A stretch of DNA of 64,000 nt from Limnohabitans sp. 2KL-27 (GCF_001269345.1 NZ_CXOP01000002.1:434853-498852), one strand, 5' to 3'; positions 1-8,176 are shown, counted from the first letter of the stretch. Notes: generated by a model not told the origin, from the sequence alone. Made by a program: numbers and translations.

Positions 1-285
1 CGAGGCCACGCGCAAGGCGGTGTTTTGCACAAACACCCGGCTGCCGTCGTCCAGCTCCATCACGTAACGCGCGTCCAGGTGCGCCTGGGTGCCGCCGTCC
101 AAAATCAGCTGAAAGTCGGCACCACCCGCCAGCACCTTGCCGTTCAGCCGTGGGCCGGTCACGGTGCCACCGGTGATCGGGATCATGCGGCGCAGGCCCG
201 CGGGGGTGTGGCCGACTTCAACGGGCGGGGCAATGGTCACGGCCAAGTCGCAAACGTGTTCGAGTTGGGGTGGGGGCAGCGTCAT
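1..285 (-). CDS. DUF3237 family protein, partial (C-terminus cut by window edge)
   Basis: The reading frame starts at ATG 283-285 on the minus strand and runs off the left edge; 95 residues are visible. The pattern R-R-M-I-P-I-T-G-G near residue 30, followed by G-P-R-L-N-G-K-V and G-G-A-D-F-Q, then A-R-Y and D-D-G, matches the DUF3237 (UPF0311) family, whose full members are about 150 residues. No catalytic role is established for the family. It is divergent from aroG with only 46 bases between the starts, so the promoters must overlap or lie inside the genes. Confidence 0.75.
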   Translation of the reverse strand, partial: MTLPPPQLEHVCDLAVTIAPPVEVGHTPAGLRRMIPITGGTVTGPRLNGKVLAGGADFQLILDGGTQAHLDARYVMELDDGSRVFVQNTALRVAS

Positions 286-331
286 GGGGGTTCCCTTTAA
301 ACTTGGTTTGAATTATCAGGTCACTTCACCC

Positions 332-1405
332 ATGCTATCCACCCAAGACAAAACCCGCATCGACGACACCCGCATTGCTTCGGTGCGCCCCCTCATGACG
401 CCTGCGCTGCTCGAAGAGCGGCTGCCCGCATCGCCCGCGCACTTGGCACTGGTGGAGCGCTCGCGGCAAGACATCTCGCATGTGCTGCAAGGCCAGGACG
501 ACCGTTTGGTGGTGGTGGTGGGCCCGTGCTCGATCCACGACCACGAGCAGGCGATTGCCTACGCCCGGCTGCTCAAGGCCGAAGCCGACAAACACGCCCA
601 AGACCTGCACATCGTCATGCGCGTGTATTTTGAAAAACCCCGTACCACCGTGGGCTGGAAGGGCTATATCAATGACCCGCACCTGGACGGCAGCTTCGCC
701 ATGAACCAGGGGCTGGAGATGGCGCGCAAGCTGTTGCTGGAGATCATTGATCTGGGCTTGCCTGTGGCGACGGAATTTTTGGATTTGCTCAGCCCGCAGT
801 ACATCAGTGACCTGGTCACCTGGGGCGCGATCGGTGCGCGCACCACCGAAAGCCAAAGCCACCGCCAGCTGGCCAGCGGCCTGTCGTGCCCGGTGGGTTT
901 CAAGAATGGCACGGATGGCGGCATCAAGGTGGCGGCCGATGCGGTGGTGGCGGCCAAGGCGCCCCATGCCTTCATGGGCATGACCAAGATGGGGCAGGCG
1001 GCGATTTTCGAGACACGCGGCAACCAGGACGTGCACACCATCCTGCGCGGCGGCAAAGCGCCCAACTACTCGGCCGCCGATGTCGATGCGGCTTGCAAGG
1101 TGCTGGCCGCTTCAGGCATCGCGCCGCAGGTCATGGTCGACGTCTCGCACGCCAACAGCAGCAAGCAGCACGCCAAACAGATCGAGGTAGCGCTCGATGT
1201 GGCCGCGCAAGTGGCAGGCGGTGACCGCCGAATCATGGGCCTCATGATCGAAAGCCACCTGAGCGAAGGCCGCCAAGACCTGAAAGAAGGTCAACCCCTT
1301 GCCTACGGCGTGTCCATCACCGACGCCTGCATCAGCTTTGCGCAAACCGTGCCGGTGCTGGATGCGTTGGCGCAAGCGGTGCGGCAGCGCCGAAGCCGCC
1401 CTTGA
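332..1405 (+). CDS. aroG: 3-deoxy-7-phosphoheptulonate synthase (DAHP synthase, class I)
   Basis: Condenses phosphoenolpyruvate and erythrose 4-phosphate, the first step of the shikimate pathway, in the cytoplasm. The 357-residue protein has the usual length of the AroF/G/H family. It carries the conserved GPCSIHD segment, the K-G-Y-I-N-D-P active-site stretch, the G-F-K-N-G-T substrate loop, and D-V-S-H-A-N near the C-terminus with metal and substrate ligands. Start ATG 332 fits family N-termini; the frame is open further upstream to 137, but that part overlaps the divergent DUF3237 gene and is not family-like. The N-terminal extension before the barrel is the part that binds aromatic effectors in this family; which amino acid inhibits it cannot be read from the sequence. 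The isozyme letter is therefore provisional. Confidence 0.93.
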   Translation: MLSTQDKTRIDDTRIASVRPLMTPALLEERLPASPAHLALVERSRQDISHVLQGQDDRLVVVVGPCSIHDHEQAIAYARLLKAEADKHAQDLHIVMRVYFEKPRTTVGWKGYINDPHLDGSFAMNQGLEMARKLLLEIIDLGLPVATEFLDLLSPQYISDLVTWGAIGARTTESQSHRQLASGLSCPVGFKNGTDGGIKVAADAVVAAKAPHAFMGMTKMGQAAIFETRGNQDVHTILRGGKAPNYSAADVDAACKVLAASGIAPQVMVDVSHANSSKQHAKQIEVALDVAAQVAGGDRRIMGLMIESHLSEGRQDLKEGQPLAYGVSITDACISFAQTVPVLDALAQAVRQRRSRP

Positions 1406-1431
1406 TCTGCTGCAAAACACGTCACAGTGTC

Positions 1432-1461
1432 TTGACCACCCTCGCCCGTTGGGCGTAAAGT
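1432..1461 (+). promoter_or_regulatory. Candidate sigma-70 promoter for the small RNA
   Basis: A -35 box TTGACC (1432-1437), an 18-base spacer and a -10 box TAAAGT (1456-1461) lie 27 bases after the aroG stop. Transcription would begin near 1467-1469, just ahead of the hairpins of the proposed RNA. There is no plus-strand coding sequence between it and the terminator at 1588-1619. Confidence 0.5.
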
Positions 1462-1467
1462 GGTGTT

Positions 1468-1619
1468 GCTGACATCGGGAAACCGATCGAAGCATCCTCT
1501 GGGGTGCATCCATGCACCCCGCCCATCAGAACGACAACGCTTCTTTTGGGCAAACCTTGGGACGATCCTCTCGTGACGCCCCATCGGCCCGACCAGTTCG
1601 CTGGTCGGGTTTGTTTTTT
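1468..1619 (+). ncRNA. Candidate structured small RNA between aroG and the CBS gene
   Basis: About 150 nucleotides bounded by a promoter-like sequence and a strong intrinsic terminator, with no credible open frame. The sequence shows several helices: a 5-bp stem with a GAAA tetraloop (1474-1487); GAAGC 1489-1493 with GCTTC 1539-1543 enclosing a perfect 8-bp hairpin (1501-1520); GGGC 1548-1551 with GCCC 1578-1581 enclosing an ACGA/TCGT hairpin (1562-1574); and a 9-bp UUCG-capped terminator. The heptamer ATCCTCT occurs twice (1494-1500 and 1565-1571), once next to a stem and once in a hairpin loop. Such C/U-rich unpaired motifs can pair with Shine-Dalgarno sequences, but that role is an inference. 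It does not resemble 6S, tmRNA or SRP RNA. An alternative is an aroG 3' untranslated region processed into an RNA. Confidence 0.5.
1588..1619 (+). terminator. Intrinsic terminator with UUCG tetraloop
   Basis: CCCGACCAG (1588-1596), TTCG loop, CTGGTCGGG (1601-1609), then TTTGTTTTTT. A perfect 9-bp stem with the very stable UUCG cap. It ends the aroG/small-RNA transcript before the oppositely oriented CBS gene. Confidence 0.9.
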
Positions 1620-1649
1620 CTGGGGCTTGGGTTTTCGGCAGCCAGCGTC

Positions 1650-2153
1650 TCATGGCTCGTGCTGCGCCAGATACAGGTGCGTGGGCCATTCGTCCGGCCG
1701 AAACATCGGTGTGGTGCGCACGCTTTCCATGTCGACGCCAAAGCGCAAAGCCTCGGACAGGCCGCTCAGGTCATCGGCCAGGGTGGCCAGCAAATCATCG
1801 AGTGACAGCAAGCCCATCAAGCGGCCATCGGGCTCGGTGACGAATACGCGCCGCACGCCGTGGTGGTGCATGGCCTGGATGGCTTCGTGTACCGTGGCCG
1901 AGCCAGGCACCCGCACCAGGCGCACGCTGCTGTAGGCCCCCACCGCTTGCTCGTCCGGCGCTCGGCCTTGCGCCAACAAATTCACCACCAGATCACGGTC
2001 GGTGACCACCCCCACCACACGCACAGGGTCTTGCGGGTCGGTCAGGGCCAGTGCGCCCACATGTTGCGTGCGCATCAGCTCGGCGGCATTTTGCACCGAG
2101 GCCTCGGCGCTCAGGGTGAGGGTGTCGCCGCGACACAGTTGGGACAAATGCAT
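1650..2153 (-). CDS. CBS domain-pair protein
   Basis: A 167-residue cytoplasmic protein made almost entirely of two CBS motifs forming one Bateman module. The first shows V-G-A-L-A-L followed by V-G-V-V-T-D-R-D-L, the second V-R-R-V-F-V then G-L-L-S-L-D-D-L. CBS pairs bind adenine nucleotides, and stand-alone pairs usually act as energy sensors or partners of other proteins; the target is unknown. Start ATG 2153 is preferred over an upstream frame opening at 2183 because AGGAG sits six bases before it. It is convergent with the small RNA upstream of 1619 and lies behind the Bug gene, separated by a hairpin at 2174-2202. Confidence 0.8.
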   Translation of the reverse strand: MHLSQLCRGDTLTLSAEASVQNAAELMRTQHVGALALTDPQDPVRVVGVVTDRDLVVNLLAQGRAPDEQAVGAYSSVRLVRVPGSATVHEAIQAMHHHGVRRVFVTEPDGRLMGLLSLDDLLATLADDLSGLSEALRFGVDMESVRTTPMFRPDEWPTHLYLAQHEP

Positions 2154-2173
2154 GACCTGCTCCTGAAAATGAC

Positions 2174-2208
2174 CACAGCCCACCTTAATCGGGTGGGCTG
2201 TGTTTTTT
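2174..2208 (+). terminator. 11-bp hairpin with T-run in plus orientation
   Basis: CACAGCCCACC (2174-2184), a seven-base loop, GGTGGGCTGTG (2192-2202), then TTTTTT. As an intrinsic terminator it reads on the plus strand, although both flanking genes are on the minus strand. It may block antisense transcription into the Bug gene, or act weakly in both directions. Confidence 0.7.
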
Positions 2209-2275
2209 CAGTGCGTGGCCGCACGCGAGCGCAAGGAAGCAGGTGCAGCCCGTTCAAGCTGCGCCCTGCGCAGGC

Positions 2276-3250
2276 TCAGTCCAGGCTCAGACCAATCTTG
2301 CGCGACACGGCGCCCCATTTGGCAAAGTCCTTGGTCACTTTCACGACCGCTTGCTCGGGCGTGCTGCCAATCACGACCTGGTCGGATGCCTTGAGCCGTT
2401 CGGTGGCTTCTGGGGTGCGCAGCGCGTCGACCACTGCCTGGCGGAATTTGGCCACGATGTCATCGGGCACTTGTTTGGGGGCCATCAAGATCAGGCTGAA
2501 ATCGGCCTCGTAGCCTTTCACCCCGGCTTCGTCCATGGTGGGCACTTCGGGCAAAGAGGGCGAACGTGCCTGGCCCGACACCGCCAGTGCCGTCAATTTG
2601 CCCGAGCGCACATGCGGCAGCACTGTGGGCCCTGCCAGCAAGCCGCAAGGCACCTGGTTGGCCAGCACGTCTTGCATGGCGGGGGCTGGGCCTTTGTAGG
2701 GGATGTGCGTCATCTGCATGCCGGTCATGCTCAGCAGCAATTCGGTGGACAAATGCCCAGGCACACCCGCACCGCCCGAGGCATAGTTCAAGGGCATGTT
2801 TTTGGATTTGGCGATCAGCTCGGACACTGTTTTGACGCCCAGCGAAGGGTTGCACACCAAGGTTTGGCTGAACGAAGACAACACGCTGATGGGCTTCAAG
2901 TCGTCGAGCTTGAAGGGCATGGATTTGTACACATGCGGGTTCACGGTGAGCAGCGTGTCGGTCGCGAACAAAAAGGTGTAGCCATCGGGCGCGGCACGCG
3001 CCACGCTGGCGGCGCCAATGTTGCCACCCGCGCCAGGCTGGTTCTCGATCACGATGGGTTGCTTGAGATTGCCCAGGATTTTTTCGGCGGCTGTGCGCAT
3101 GACCAGGTCACTGGGGCCGCCGGGTGGGAAGGGAATCACGACTTTGATCGGGCGCTGTGGCCAGCTTTGGGCCAGGGCGGCGCTGCTGGCACACACGGCC
3201 AACACCGCGATGGACAAAGTCTGCTGCCAAGAATGGGAAGTCAAATGCAT
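2276..3250 (-). CDS. Tripartite tricarboxylate transporter substrate-binding protein (Bug/TctC family)
   Basis: Periplasmic solute-binding protein of 324 residues. A signal peptide ends near A-L-A-Q-S, followed by the family hallmark W-P-x-R-P-I-K-V-V-I-P-F-P-P-G-G-x-S-D, then N-Q-P-G-A-G-G-N-I-G and the late P-E-V-P-T-M-D-E-A-G segment. Bug proteins bind carboxylates and related organic acids for TctAB permeases, but large numbers exist as orphans in Burkholderiales, as here; no tctA or tctB is adjacent. Start ATG 3250 has GGAG eight bases upstream; the frame stays open to 3304. The ligand cannot be deduced. Confidence 0.9.
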   Translation of the reverse strand: MHLTSHSWQQTLSIAVLAVCASSAALAQSWPQRPIKVVIPFPPGGPSDLVMRTAAEKILGNLKQPIVIENQPGAGGNIGAASVARAAPDGYTFLFATDTLLTVNPHVYKSMPFKLDDLKPISVLSSFSQTLVCNPSLGVKTVSELIAKSKNMPLNYASGGAGVPGHLSTELLLSMTGMQMTHIPYKGPAPAMQDVLANQVPCGLLAGPTVLPHVRSGKLTALAVSGQARSPSLPEVPTMDEAGVKGYEADFSLILMAPKQVPDDIVAKFRQAVVDALRTPEATERLKASDQVVIGSTPEQAVVKVTKDFAKWGAVSRKIGLSLD

Positions 3251-3385
3251 GAACAAATCTCCAACAATACGCTTCATCCTAGCAAAGACCACGATGGATC
3301 CCAAGGCTGAAAACCCCTATGACGGCAGTCTCGTGGCGTACTTCGGGCCCAATATCGGCCCGGTGCTGGAATCGGCCTGCTGGGC

Positions 3386-4141
3386 TCAGTGAAGTGAGGA
3401 CAAAAACTGCTGCAATTCAGGCGTTTTCGGGTTGGCAAACAGTTCTGCAGGAGAGCCTTGCTCATGCACCAAACCTTGGTGCATGAAGATCACGCGGTCG
3501 CTGACTTTGCGGGCAAAGTTCATTTCGTGCGTGACCATCAAGAGCGTCATGCCTTCTTGCGCGAGCGACTCCACCACGGCCAGCACTTCGCCCACCAGTT
3601 CGGGGTCGAGCGCAGAGGTGATTTCGTCGCACAACAAAATGCCCGGTGACATGGCCAACGCCCGGGCAATTGCCACGCGCTGCTGCTGACCGCCCGAGAG
3701 CTGATCGGGAAAAGCATCGAATTTCTCGGCCAGGCCCACGCGTGCCAGCAGGCGGCGCGCGCTGGCTTCGGTCTCGGCGGCAGGCAACTGTTTGACCAAA
3801 CCTGGGGCCAGCTGGATGTTTTTGCCCACCGTCAGGTGCGGAAACAGGTTGAAGGACTGGAAGATCATGCCGACCTGCTGGCGCAAGGTGCGCATGGCCG
3901 CAGGGTCTGAATACACCAAAGGCTGACCTTGCACGGTCAGGCTGCCGTGCTGAAAGATTTCCAGCCCGTTGATGCAGCGCAGCAGTGTGCTTTTGCCCGA
4001 GCCGCTTTTGCCGATGATGGCAATCACTTCGCCCGGCCTCACCTGCAGGTCGATGCCTTTGAGGACTTCGTTGTTGCCATAGGATTTGCGCAGCCCCGAA
4101 ATGGCGACGGCAGCTGGGGCAGAAGAATCAGCGTTGGACAT
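3386..4141 (-). CDS. Polar amino-acid ABC transporter ATP-binding protein
   Basis: ATPase subunit of a PAAT-type importer, 251 residues, acting at the inner face of the cytoplasmic membrane. It has Walker A G-K-S-G-S-G-K-S-T, the Q-loop in Q-S-F-N-L-F-P-H-L-T-V, the signature L-S-G-G-Q-Q-Q-R-V-A-I-A-R-A-L-A, Walker B I-L-L-C-D-E-I-T-S-A-L-D and the switch V-T-H-E-M. Walker B ends D-E-I rather than the usual D-E-P, common in some of these proteins. ATG 4141 overlaps the end of the upstream permease by 14 bases, showing translational coupling; an in-frame ATG at 4168 is possible. Last gene of the regulator-led operon. Confidence 0.93.
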   Translation of the reverse strand: MSNADSSAPAAVAISGLRKSYGNNEVLKGIDLQVRPGEVIAIIGKSGSGKSTLLRCINGLEIFQHGSLTVQGQPLVYSDPAAMRTLRQQVGMIFQSFNLFPHLTVGKNIQLAPGLVKQLPAAETEASARRLLARVGLAEKFDAFPDQLSGGQQQRVAIARALAMSPGILLCDEITSALDPELVGEVLAVVESLAQEGMTLLMVTHEMNFARKVSDRVIFMHQGLVHEQGSPAELFANPKTPELQQFLSSLH

Positions 4142-4778
4142 GGAATTTGCCTTCGAGAGAGCGTGCATACAGGCTGATTGGGTAGCAGATCAGGAAATAC
4201 ATCACAGCCACACAGCTGTAGACCACAAAGGGTTTGAAAGTGGCGTTGGTGATCATGGTGCCGGCCTTGGTCAACTCGACAAAACCAATGACCGAAGCCA
4301 GCGCCGTGCCTTTGACGACTTGGACCAAAAAGCCCACGGTGGGCGCGACCGCAATGCGCGCGGCCTGCGGAAAAATCACGTAGTGCAGTTGCTCGATGAA
4401 GTTCAGTGCCAGGCTTTGCGCCGCTTCCCACTGGCCTTTGCCAATCGATTTGACACAGCCGTGCCAAATTTCGGTGAGGAATGCGCTGCTGTACAGTGTC
4501 AGTGCCACGGCCGCTGCCGTCCAGGCCGAGGTCTCCACGCCCAGCATGGCCATGCCGAAGTACGCCAAGAACAGCTGCATCAGCAAAGGCGTGCCTTGAA
4601 AGAGCTGCACATACAGGGCCACCGCTTTTTGCAAGCTGCGGTTGGGTGCGGTGCGGACCACCAGCAGGGCCAGGCCCACCAAGCCGCCGCCCACAAAAGC
4701 GATCAAGGACAAAACAATTGTCCAGCGTGCGGCCAGCAACAAGTTGCTGACGATGTCCCACAGAGAGAACTCAACCAC
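4128..4778 (-). CDS. Polar amino-acid ABC transporter permease (HisMQ type)
   Basis: Inner-membrane permease of 216 residues with the EAA loop in the second half (E-A-A-Q-S-L-A, then I-F-P-Q-A-A-R-I-A-V-A-P), typical of the HisM/HisQ/ArtQ group. The N-terminal helix R-W-T-I-V-L-S-L-I-A-F and the segment Q-G-T-P-L-L-M-Q-L-F are family features. The start overlaps the preceding permease by eight bases. It most likely heterodimerises with that permease around two copies of the ATPase. Amino acid specificity is not visible. Confidence 0.92.
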   Translation of the reverse strand: MVEFSLWDIVSNLLLAARWTIVLSLIAFVGGGLVGLALLVVRTAPNRSLQKAVALYVQLFQGTPLLMQLFLAYFGMAMLGVETSAWTAAAVALTLYSSAFLTEIWHGCVKSIGKGQWEAAQSLALNFIEQLHYVIFPQAARIAVAPTVGFLVQVVKGTALASVIGFVELTKAGTMITNATFKPFVVYSCVAVMYFLICYPISLYARSLEGKFHVQR

Positions 4779-5442
4779 GCCGGCCTCCGAACAAGAAGCG
4801 TTGGCCGAACCAGTTCAGCGTGGCGCGGGTGGCGATCGACAGCAACAGGTAAATGGCGGTGGCGATGATGAAGGCTTCAAAGGCGCGGAAGTTGCGGCTC
4901 TGGATCAGGTTGGCGGCAAAGCTCAGTTCCTCGGTCGAGATCTGTCCGCACACCGCCGAGCCCAGCATCACGATGATGATCTGGCTCACCAGCGCAGGCC
5001 AGACGCGCTGCAAGGCGGGCGGCAAAATTACCCATACAAAAGTCTGCTTGCGCGACAGGGCCAAACTCATGGCAGCTTCGATTTGCCCGAGGGGTGTGGT
5101 CTGGATGCCGGCCCGCACGATCTCGGCCGAATAGGCCCCGAGGTTGATCACCATGGCAATGACCGAAGACCACTCAGGGCTCAACCGCACACCCATGGCG
5201 GGTAAGCCAAAGAAGAGGAAAAAGAGCTGAACGATGAAAGGCGTGTTGCGGATCAGCTCCACATAGGCGGCCACGCCTGGGCGGCTCCAACCAGGCCCTT
5301 GCGTGCGTACCCAGGCGCAGCCAATGCCCAACAAAACGCCCAGCACCGCAGACACTGCCGTGAGGCCGAGCGTCAACGCCACACCCTTGACCAACAGGGG
5401 CCACTCGGTCAAAACCGCCGCAAAGTCCAACTCAATGGCCAT
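4771..5442 (-). CDS. Polar amino-acid ABC transporter permease (HisMQ type)
   Basis: Second permease subunit, 223 residues, about five membrane segments. The pattern R-N-T-P-F-I-V-Q-L-F-F-L-F-F-G-L-P and the EAA loop E-A-A-M-S-L-A-L-S-R with I-L-P-P-A-L place it in the HisMQ family. It lies 20 bases after the binding-protein stop and overlaps the next permease start by eight bases. Two different permeases in tandem suggest a heterodimeric channel as in histidine or glutamate importers. Confidence 0.92.
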   Translation of the reverse strand: MAIELDFAAVLTEWPLLVKGVALTLGLTAVSAVLGVLLGIGCAWVRTQGPGWSRPGVAAYVELIRNTPFIVQLFFLFFGLPAMGVRLSPEWSSVIAMVINLGAYSAEIVRAGIQTTPLGQIEAAMSLALSRKQTFVWVILPPALQRVWPALVSQIIIVMLGSAVCGQISTEELSFAANLIQSRNFRAFEAFIIATAIYLLLSIATRATLNWFGQRFLFGGRRG

Positions 5443-5462
5443 GGTGTCAGCCCTTCTAGTGC

Positions 5463-6257
5463 TTATTCAGGCAACTGGCCAGCAGGGCGGCCCAGCCACT
5501 TTTGCGCCATCTTGTCGATGTCGCCTGACTTCTTGCCGTCAGCAATGATCGCATTGACCTTGGTGCGCAGCGCGTCTTCGCCCTTACCCACGCCGATGAA
5601 GTTAGGACTGTCTTTGAGCAGCAGCTTGTACTCGGTGTTGAGCTGAGGGTTCTTTTGCATCATCACGCCCGCCACCGAAACGCCAGTGGCCAACAATTGG
5701 GTTTGGCCTGCGACGAAAGCCGAGACGGTGGCGTTGTTGTCTTCAAAGCGTTTGATCTCTGTGCCCGAAGGGGCCACCTTGGTCAACTCCTGGTCTTCCA
5801 AAGCGCCGCGAGTGGCCGCCACGGTCTTGCCTGCCAAATCGGCCATGGATTTCACATTGATGCTTTTGGGGCCGTAAATGCCTTGGAAGAACGGCGAGTA
5901 GGCCGCAGTGAAGTCGATCACTTTTTCACGCTCGGCGTTTTTACCTAAGGTGGAGATGACCAGATCGGCCTTTTTGGTCTGCAAGTAGGCGATGCGGTTG
6001 GCGCTGGTCACAGGCAGCAATTCGATCTTCACGCCCATCTTGGCGGCGATGTAATTGGCCATGTCAATGTCCAGGCCTTGTGGCTTGAGGTCGATGCCGA
6101 CAAAGCCATAAGGCGGGAAGTCGGTCGGGATGGCGATCTTGATCAGCTTGGCTTTTTGAATGTTGTCCAGGGCGGCTTGGGCGTGACTGGCACCGGCCAG
6201 AGTCAAGAGGCTGGCGGCCACGGCGGTGGACAAGACAAGGCGTTTCGAGAGTTTCAT
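5463..6257 (-). CDS. Polar amino-acid ABC transporter substrate-binding protein
   Basis: Periplasmic type-II binding protein of 264 residues. The signal peptide ends near S-H-A-Q-A. The mature part shows the SBP_bac_3 pattern I-K-I-A-I-P-T-D-F-P-P-Y-G-F, then G-L-D-I-D-M-A-N-Y-I-A, K-A-D-L-V-I-S-T-L-G-K-N-A-E-R and a late D-G-K-K-S-G-D-I-D. Substitution of the usual T-x-x-R arginine region by G-K-N-A-E-R is within family range. The ATG overlaps the GntR stop (ATGA), with AGGAG nine bases upstream. The binding protein is encoded before the permeases, giving high expression of the periplasmic component. Confidence 0.93.
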   Translation of the reverse strand: MKLSKRLVLSTAVAASLLTLAGASHAQAALDNIQKAKLIKIAIPTDFPPYGFVGIDLKPQGLDIDMANYIAAKMGVKIELLPVTSANRIAYLQTKKADLVISTLGKNAEREKVIDFTAAYSPFFQGIYGPKSINVKSMADLAGKTVAATRGALEDQELTKVAPSGTEIKRFEDNNATVSAFVAGQTQLLATGVSVAGVMMQKNPQLNTEYKLLLKDSPNFIGVGKGEDALRTKVNAIIADGKKSGDIDKMAQKWLGRPAGQLPE

Positions 6258-7060
6258 AGCAAGGCTCCTAGGTAAGTGGAAGGTGAGGTTGGAGAAGGGG
6301 GTTTTAGGGATGCGATTCGGCCCGTTTTGGGTGGTGAAGCACGGGCAGCACTCATGGGCGCCAATGCCAGACGCAACTCGGCCAGCGGGTCAGCAGGTGC
6401 GGCGTTGATCTTCAAGGCCGATTGCACCTGGCCTATGTGCTCAGCCATCAGTTGTTCGGCGGTTTCTTTGTCACCACGCTCGAGGGCTTGCACGATCTCG
6501 ATGTGTTCCTGACAGGACTTCACCGCGTCGTGACTGGACTGGTAGAGCATGGCGATCAGGGTGGTGCGGGCTGTGAAGTCGCGCAGCGTGTCGGCCAGCA
6601 GCTGGTTACCCAAGCACTCGGCCAGGCACACATGAAAGTCGCCAAGCAAAAAACTGCGACGCCCCACATCGTCTTGTTTGAGTGCAGTTTTCTCTTGCTG
6701 GATGTGCTGCTTCAGGCGCTTGAGGGTGGTCTTGTCCATGGTCCCGGCGCTGCGAATCAGGCCGGTTTCGATCACCCTGCGGGCTTCAAAGGCCTCACGG
6801 GCTTCGGTCTTGGAGGGTTGCACCACATACCAGCCCCGGCGTGAGCTGACCTGTACGATGCCGCGTGCGGCCAGTTGCATCAGTGCTTCGCGCACCAGGG
6901 TGCGGCTGCAGTCAAACAACATCGACAAAGCCTGCTCCCCCAAGCGTGCGCCGGGCATCAGCTTTTGGGCCAGGATCGCTTCCACGATCCGGTCGGCAAT
7001 GTCTTTGGAGTTCACAACCAGGGATTCCTTTGCTTGAACCTCTAGCGAATACCGTGCCAC
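6254..7060 (-). CDS. GntR family (FadR/FCD subfamily) transcriptional regulator
   Basis: DNA-binding regulator of about 268 residues: an N-terminal winged helix (L-M-P-G-A-R-L-G-E near 40, S-R-T-L-V-R-E-A-L-M-Q-L-A-A-R-G-I-V near 55-75) and a C-terminal all-helical FCD domain that binds a small acid and often a metal (D-F-H-V-C-L-A-E, H-I-E-I-V-Q-A-L-E-R-G-D). It heads the amino-acid transporter operon and overlaps its first gene by four bases, so it probably controls itself and the transporter. The first codon at 7060 is GTG; a second GTG at 7015, about ten bases after AAGGA, is an equally plausible start giving 253 residues. A candidate operator lies 18 bases upstream. Confidence 0.9.
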   Translation of the reverse strand: MARYSLEVQAKESLVVNSKDIADRIVEAILAQKLMPGARLGEQALSMLFDCSRTLVREALMQLAARGIVQVSSRRGWYVVQPSKTEAREAFEARRVIETGLIRSAGTMDKTTLKRLKQHIQQEKTALKQDDVGRRSFLLGDFHVCLAECLGNQLLADTLRDFTARTTLIAMLYQSSHDAVKSCQEHIEIVQALERGDKETAEQLMAEHIGQVQSALKINAAPADPLAELRLALAPMSAARASPPKTGRIASLKPPSPTSPSTYLGALL

Positions 7061-7077
7061 TTGTATTGGCAGCTTGT

Positions 7078-7094
7078 ATGCAAGATTTGTGCAT
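7078..7094. promoter_or_regulatory. Inverted repeat, candidate GntR operator
   Basis: ATGCA (7078-7082), seven bases, TGCAT (7090-7094), embedded in TTGTATGCAAGATTTGTGCATCA. It lies just upstream of the GntR start in the only non-coding gap of that operon. FadR-subfamily regulators bind short inverted repeats in such positions; binding here is inferred. Confidence 0.4.
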
Positions 7095-7181
7095 CATAGG
7101 TGTGCGCAAATCACTTGTGGCTCATGGATTTCCCTTGCTTGGTGCACGGGCATGCACCAATTTGCGTTGTTTGCGGGCTCC

Positions 7182-7219
7182 AAAACAAAAGGGCCTGACG
7201 GGAACGACCCGTCAAGCCC
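7182..7219 (-). terminator. Intrinsic terminator of yebC
   Basis: On the minus strand GGGC-T-TGACGGG (7219-7208), a five-base loop, CCCGTCA-G-GCCC (7202-7191), then TTTTGTTTT. The stem is 11 pairs with one mismatch. It begins 20 bases after the yebC stop. Confidence 0.88.
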
Positions 7220-7238
7220 TTAGAGGAAGGGGTGGGGC

Positions 7239-7952
7239 TTATCCCGGCAGTCCCACAAACACGTTCTGCACGTCGTCGTTGTTGTCGATCGCGCCCAAGA
7301 AGGCTTCGACTTCTTCGAGTTGCTCGGCGCTCAGCTTGGCCGGGTCGACCGGGTTTTTGGGCTTGTAGCCCAGCTTGGCCGACACCACGGTGAAGCCGTG
7401 TTCGGGCAGGGCGCGGCTGACCAGGTCCAAGTCGGTGGCTTCGGTGATGAACACCGTCATGCCGTCTTCGTCGGTCGGTTCAAAATCTTGCGCCCCTGCT
7501 TCGATGGCGGCCAATTCGGGGTCGGCCCCGGCCTGGGTGGGTTCGGCTTCGATGAACCCCACATGGTCGAAGTCCCAGGACACCGAGCCCGAGCTGCCTT
7601 GTTGACCCTTGCGGAACAGCACGCGCATTTCAGAGGCGGTGCGGTTCACGTTGTCGGTCAGCACCTCGATCATCACCGGCACTTGGTGCGGGGCAAAGCC
7701 TTCGTAAATCACGCGGTCAAAGCTCACGGCATCGCCCAAGAGGCCCGCACCCTTTTTAATGGCGCGCTCCAGCGTTTCCTTGGGCATGGACACTTTGCGG
7801 GCTTGCTCGACCACCAGCCGCAGGCGCGAGTTGGCGGCCGGGTCGGCGCCATTGCGGGCTGCGATCATGATGTCTTTGGCCAGGCGACCAAACAATTTGC
7901 CTCTGGCATCTGCTGCCTGTGCCTTGCCTTTGGCTTTCCACTGCGCGCCCAT
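7239..7952 (-). CDS. yebC: YebC/PmpR family DNA-binding regulator / translation factor
   Basis: A 237-residue cytoplasmic protein. Members bind DNA as regulators, and recent work also assigns YebC-type proteins a role in relieving ribosome stalling at proline stretches. The family pattern is visible in [15 protein letters not shown], then [26 protein letters not shown] and the acidic C-terminus D-N-N-D-D-V-Q-N-V. The N-terminus M-G-A-Q-W-K-A-K-G differs from the common A-G-H-S-K-W-A-N-I form, so this may be the less common YebC paralogue. It is monocistronic with its own terminator. Confidence 0.9.
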   Translation of the reverse strand: MGAQWKAKGKAQAADARGKLFGRLAKDIMIAARNGADPAANSRLRLVVEQARKVSMPKETLERAIKKGAGLLGDAVSFDRVIYEGFAPHQVPVMIEVLTDNVNRTASEMRVLFRKGQQGSSGSVSWDFDHVGFIEAEPTQAGADPELAAIEAGAQDFEPTDEDGMTVFITEATDLDLVSRALPEHGFTVVSAKLGYKPKNPVDPAKLSAEQLEEVEAFLGAIDNNDDVQNVFVGLPG

Positions 7953-8176
7953 GGGTTTTTCCTAGGTTGGGGAGGGTGCATTGAGGGCACCCACCGGGTC
8001 AATCGGGCACCAAATCCAAGGGCTTGGCGCATCTGTCGAGGGGTGTCAGTTTAATCGCCCGGCTGTGGGCCTGATCCCGGCGCGCTGTCTGCGACCGCTG
8101 TGGGTGATATCCAGTAAGAAAATCAGAGGGGCTTTTGAGATAAAGTCTCGGGCTAAACCGCCTTAAAAGGGCAGTT

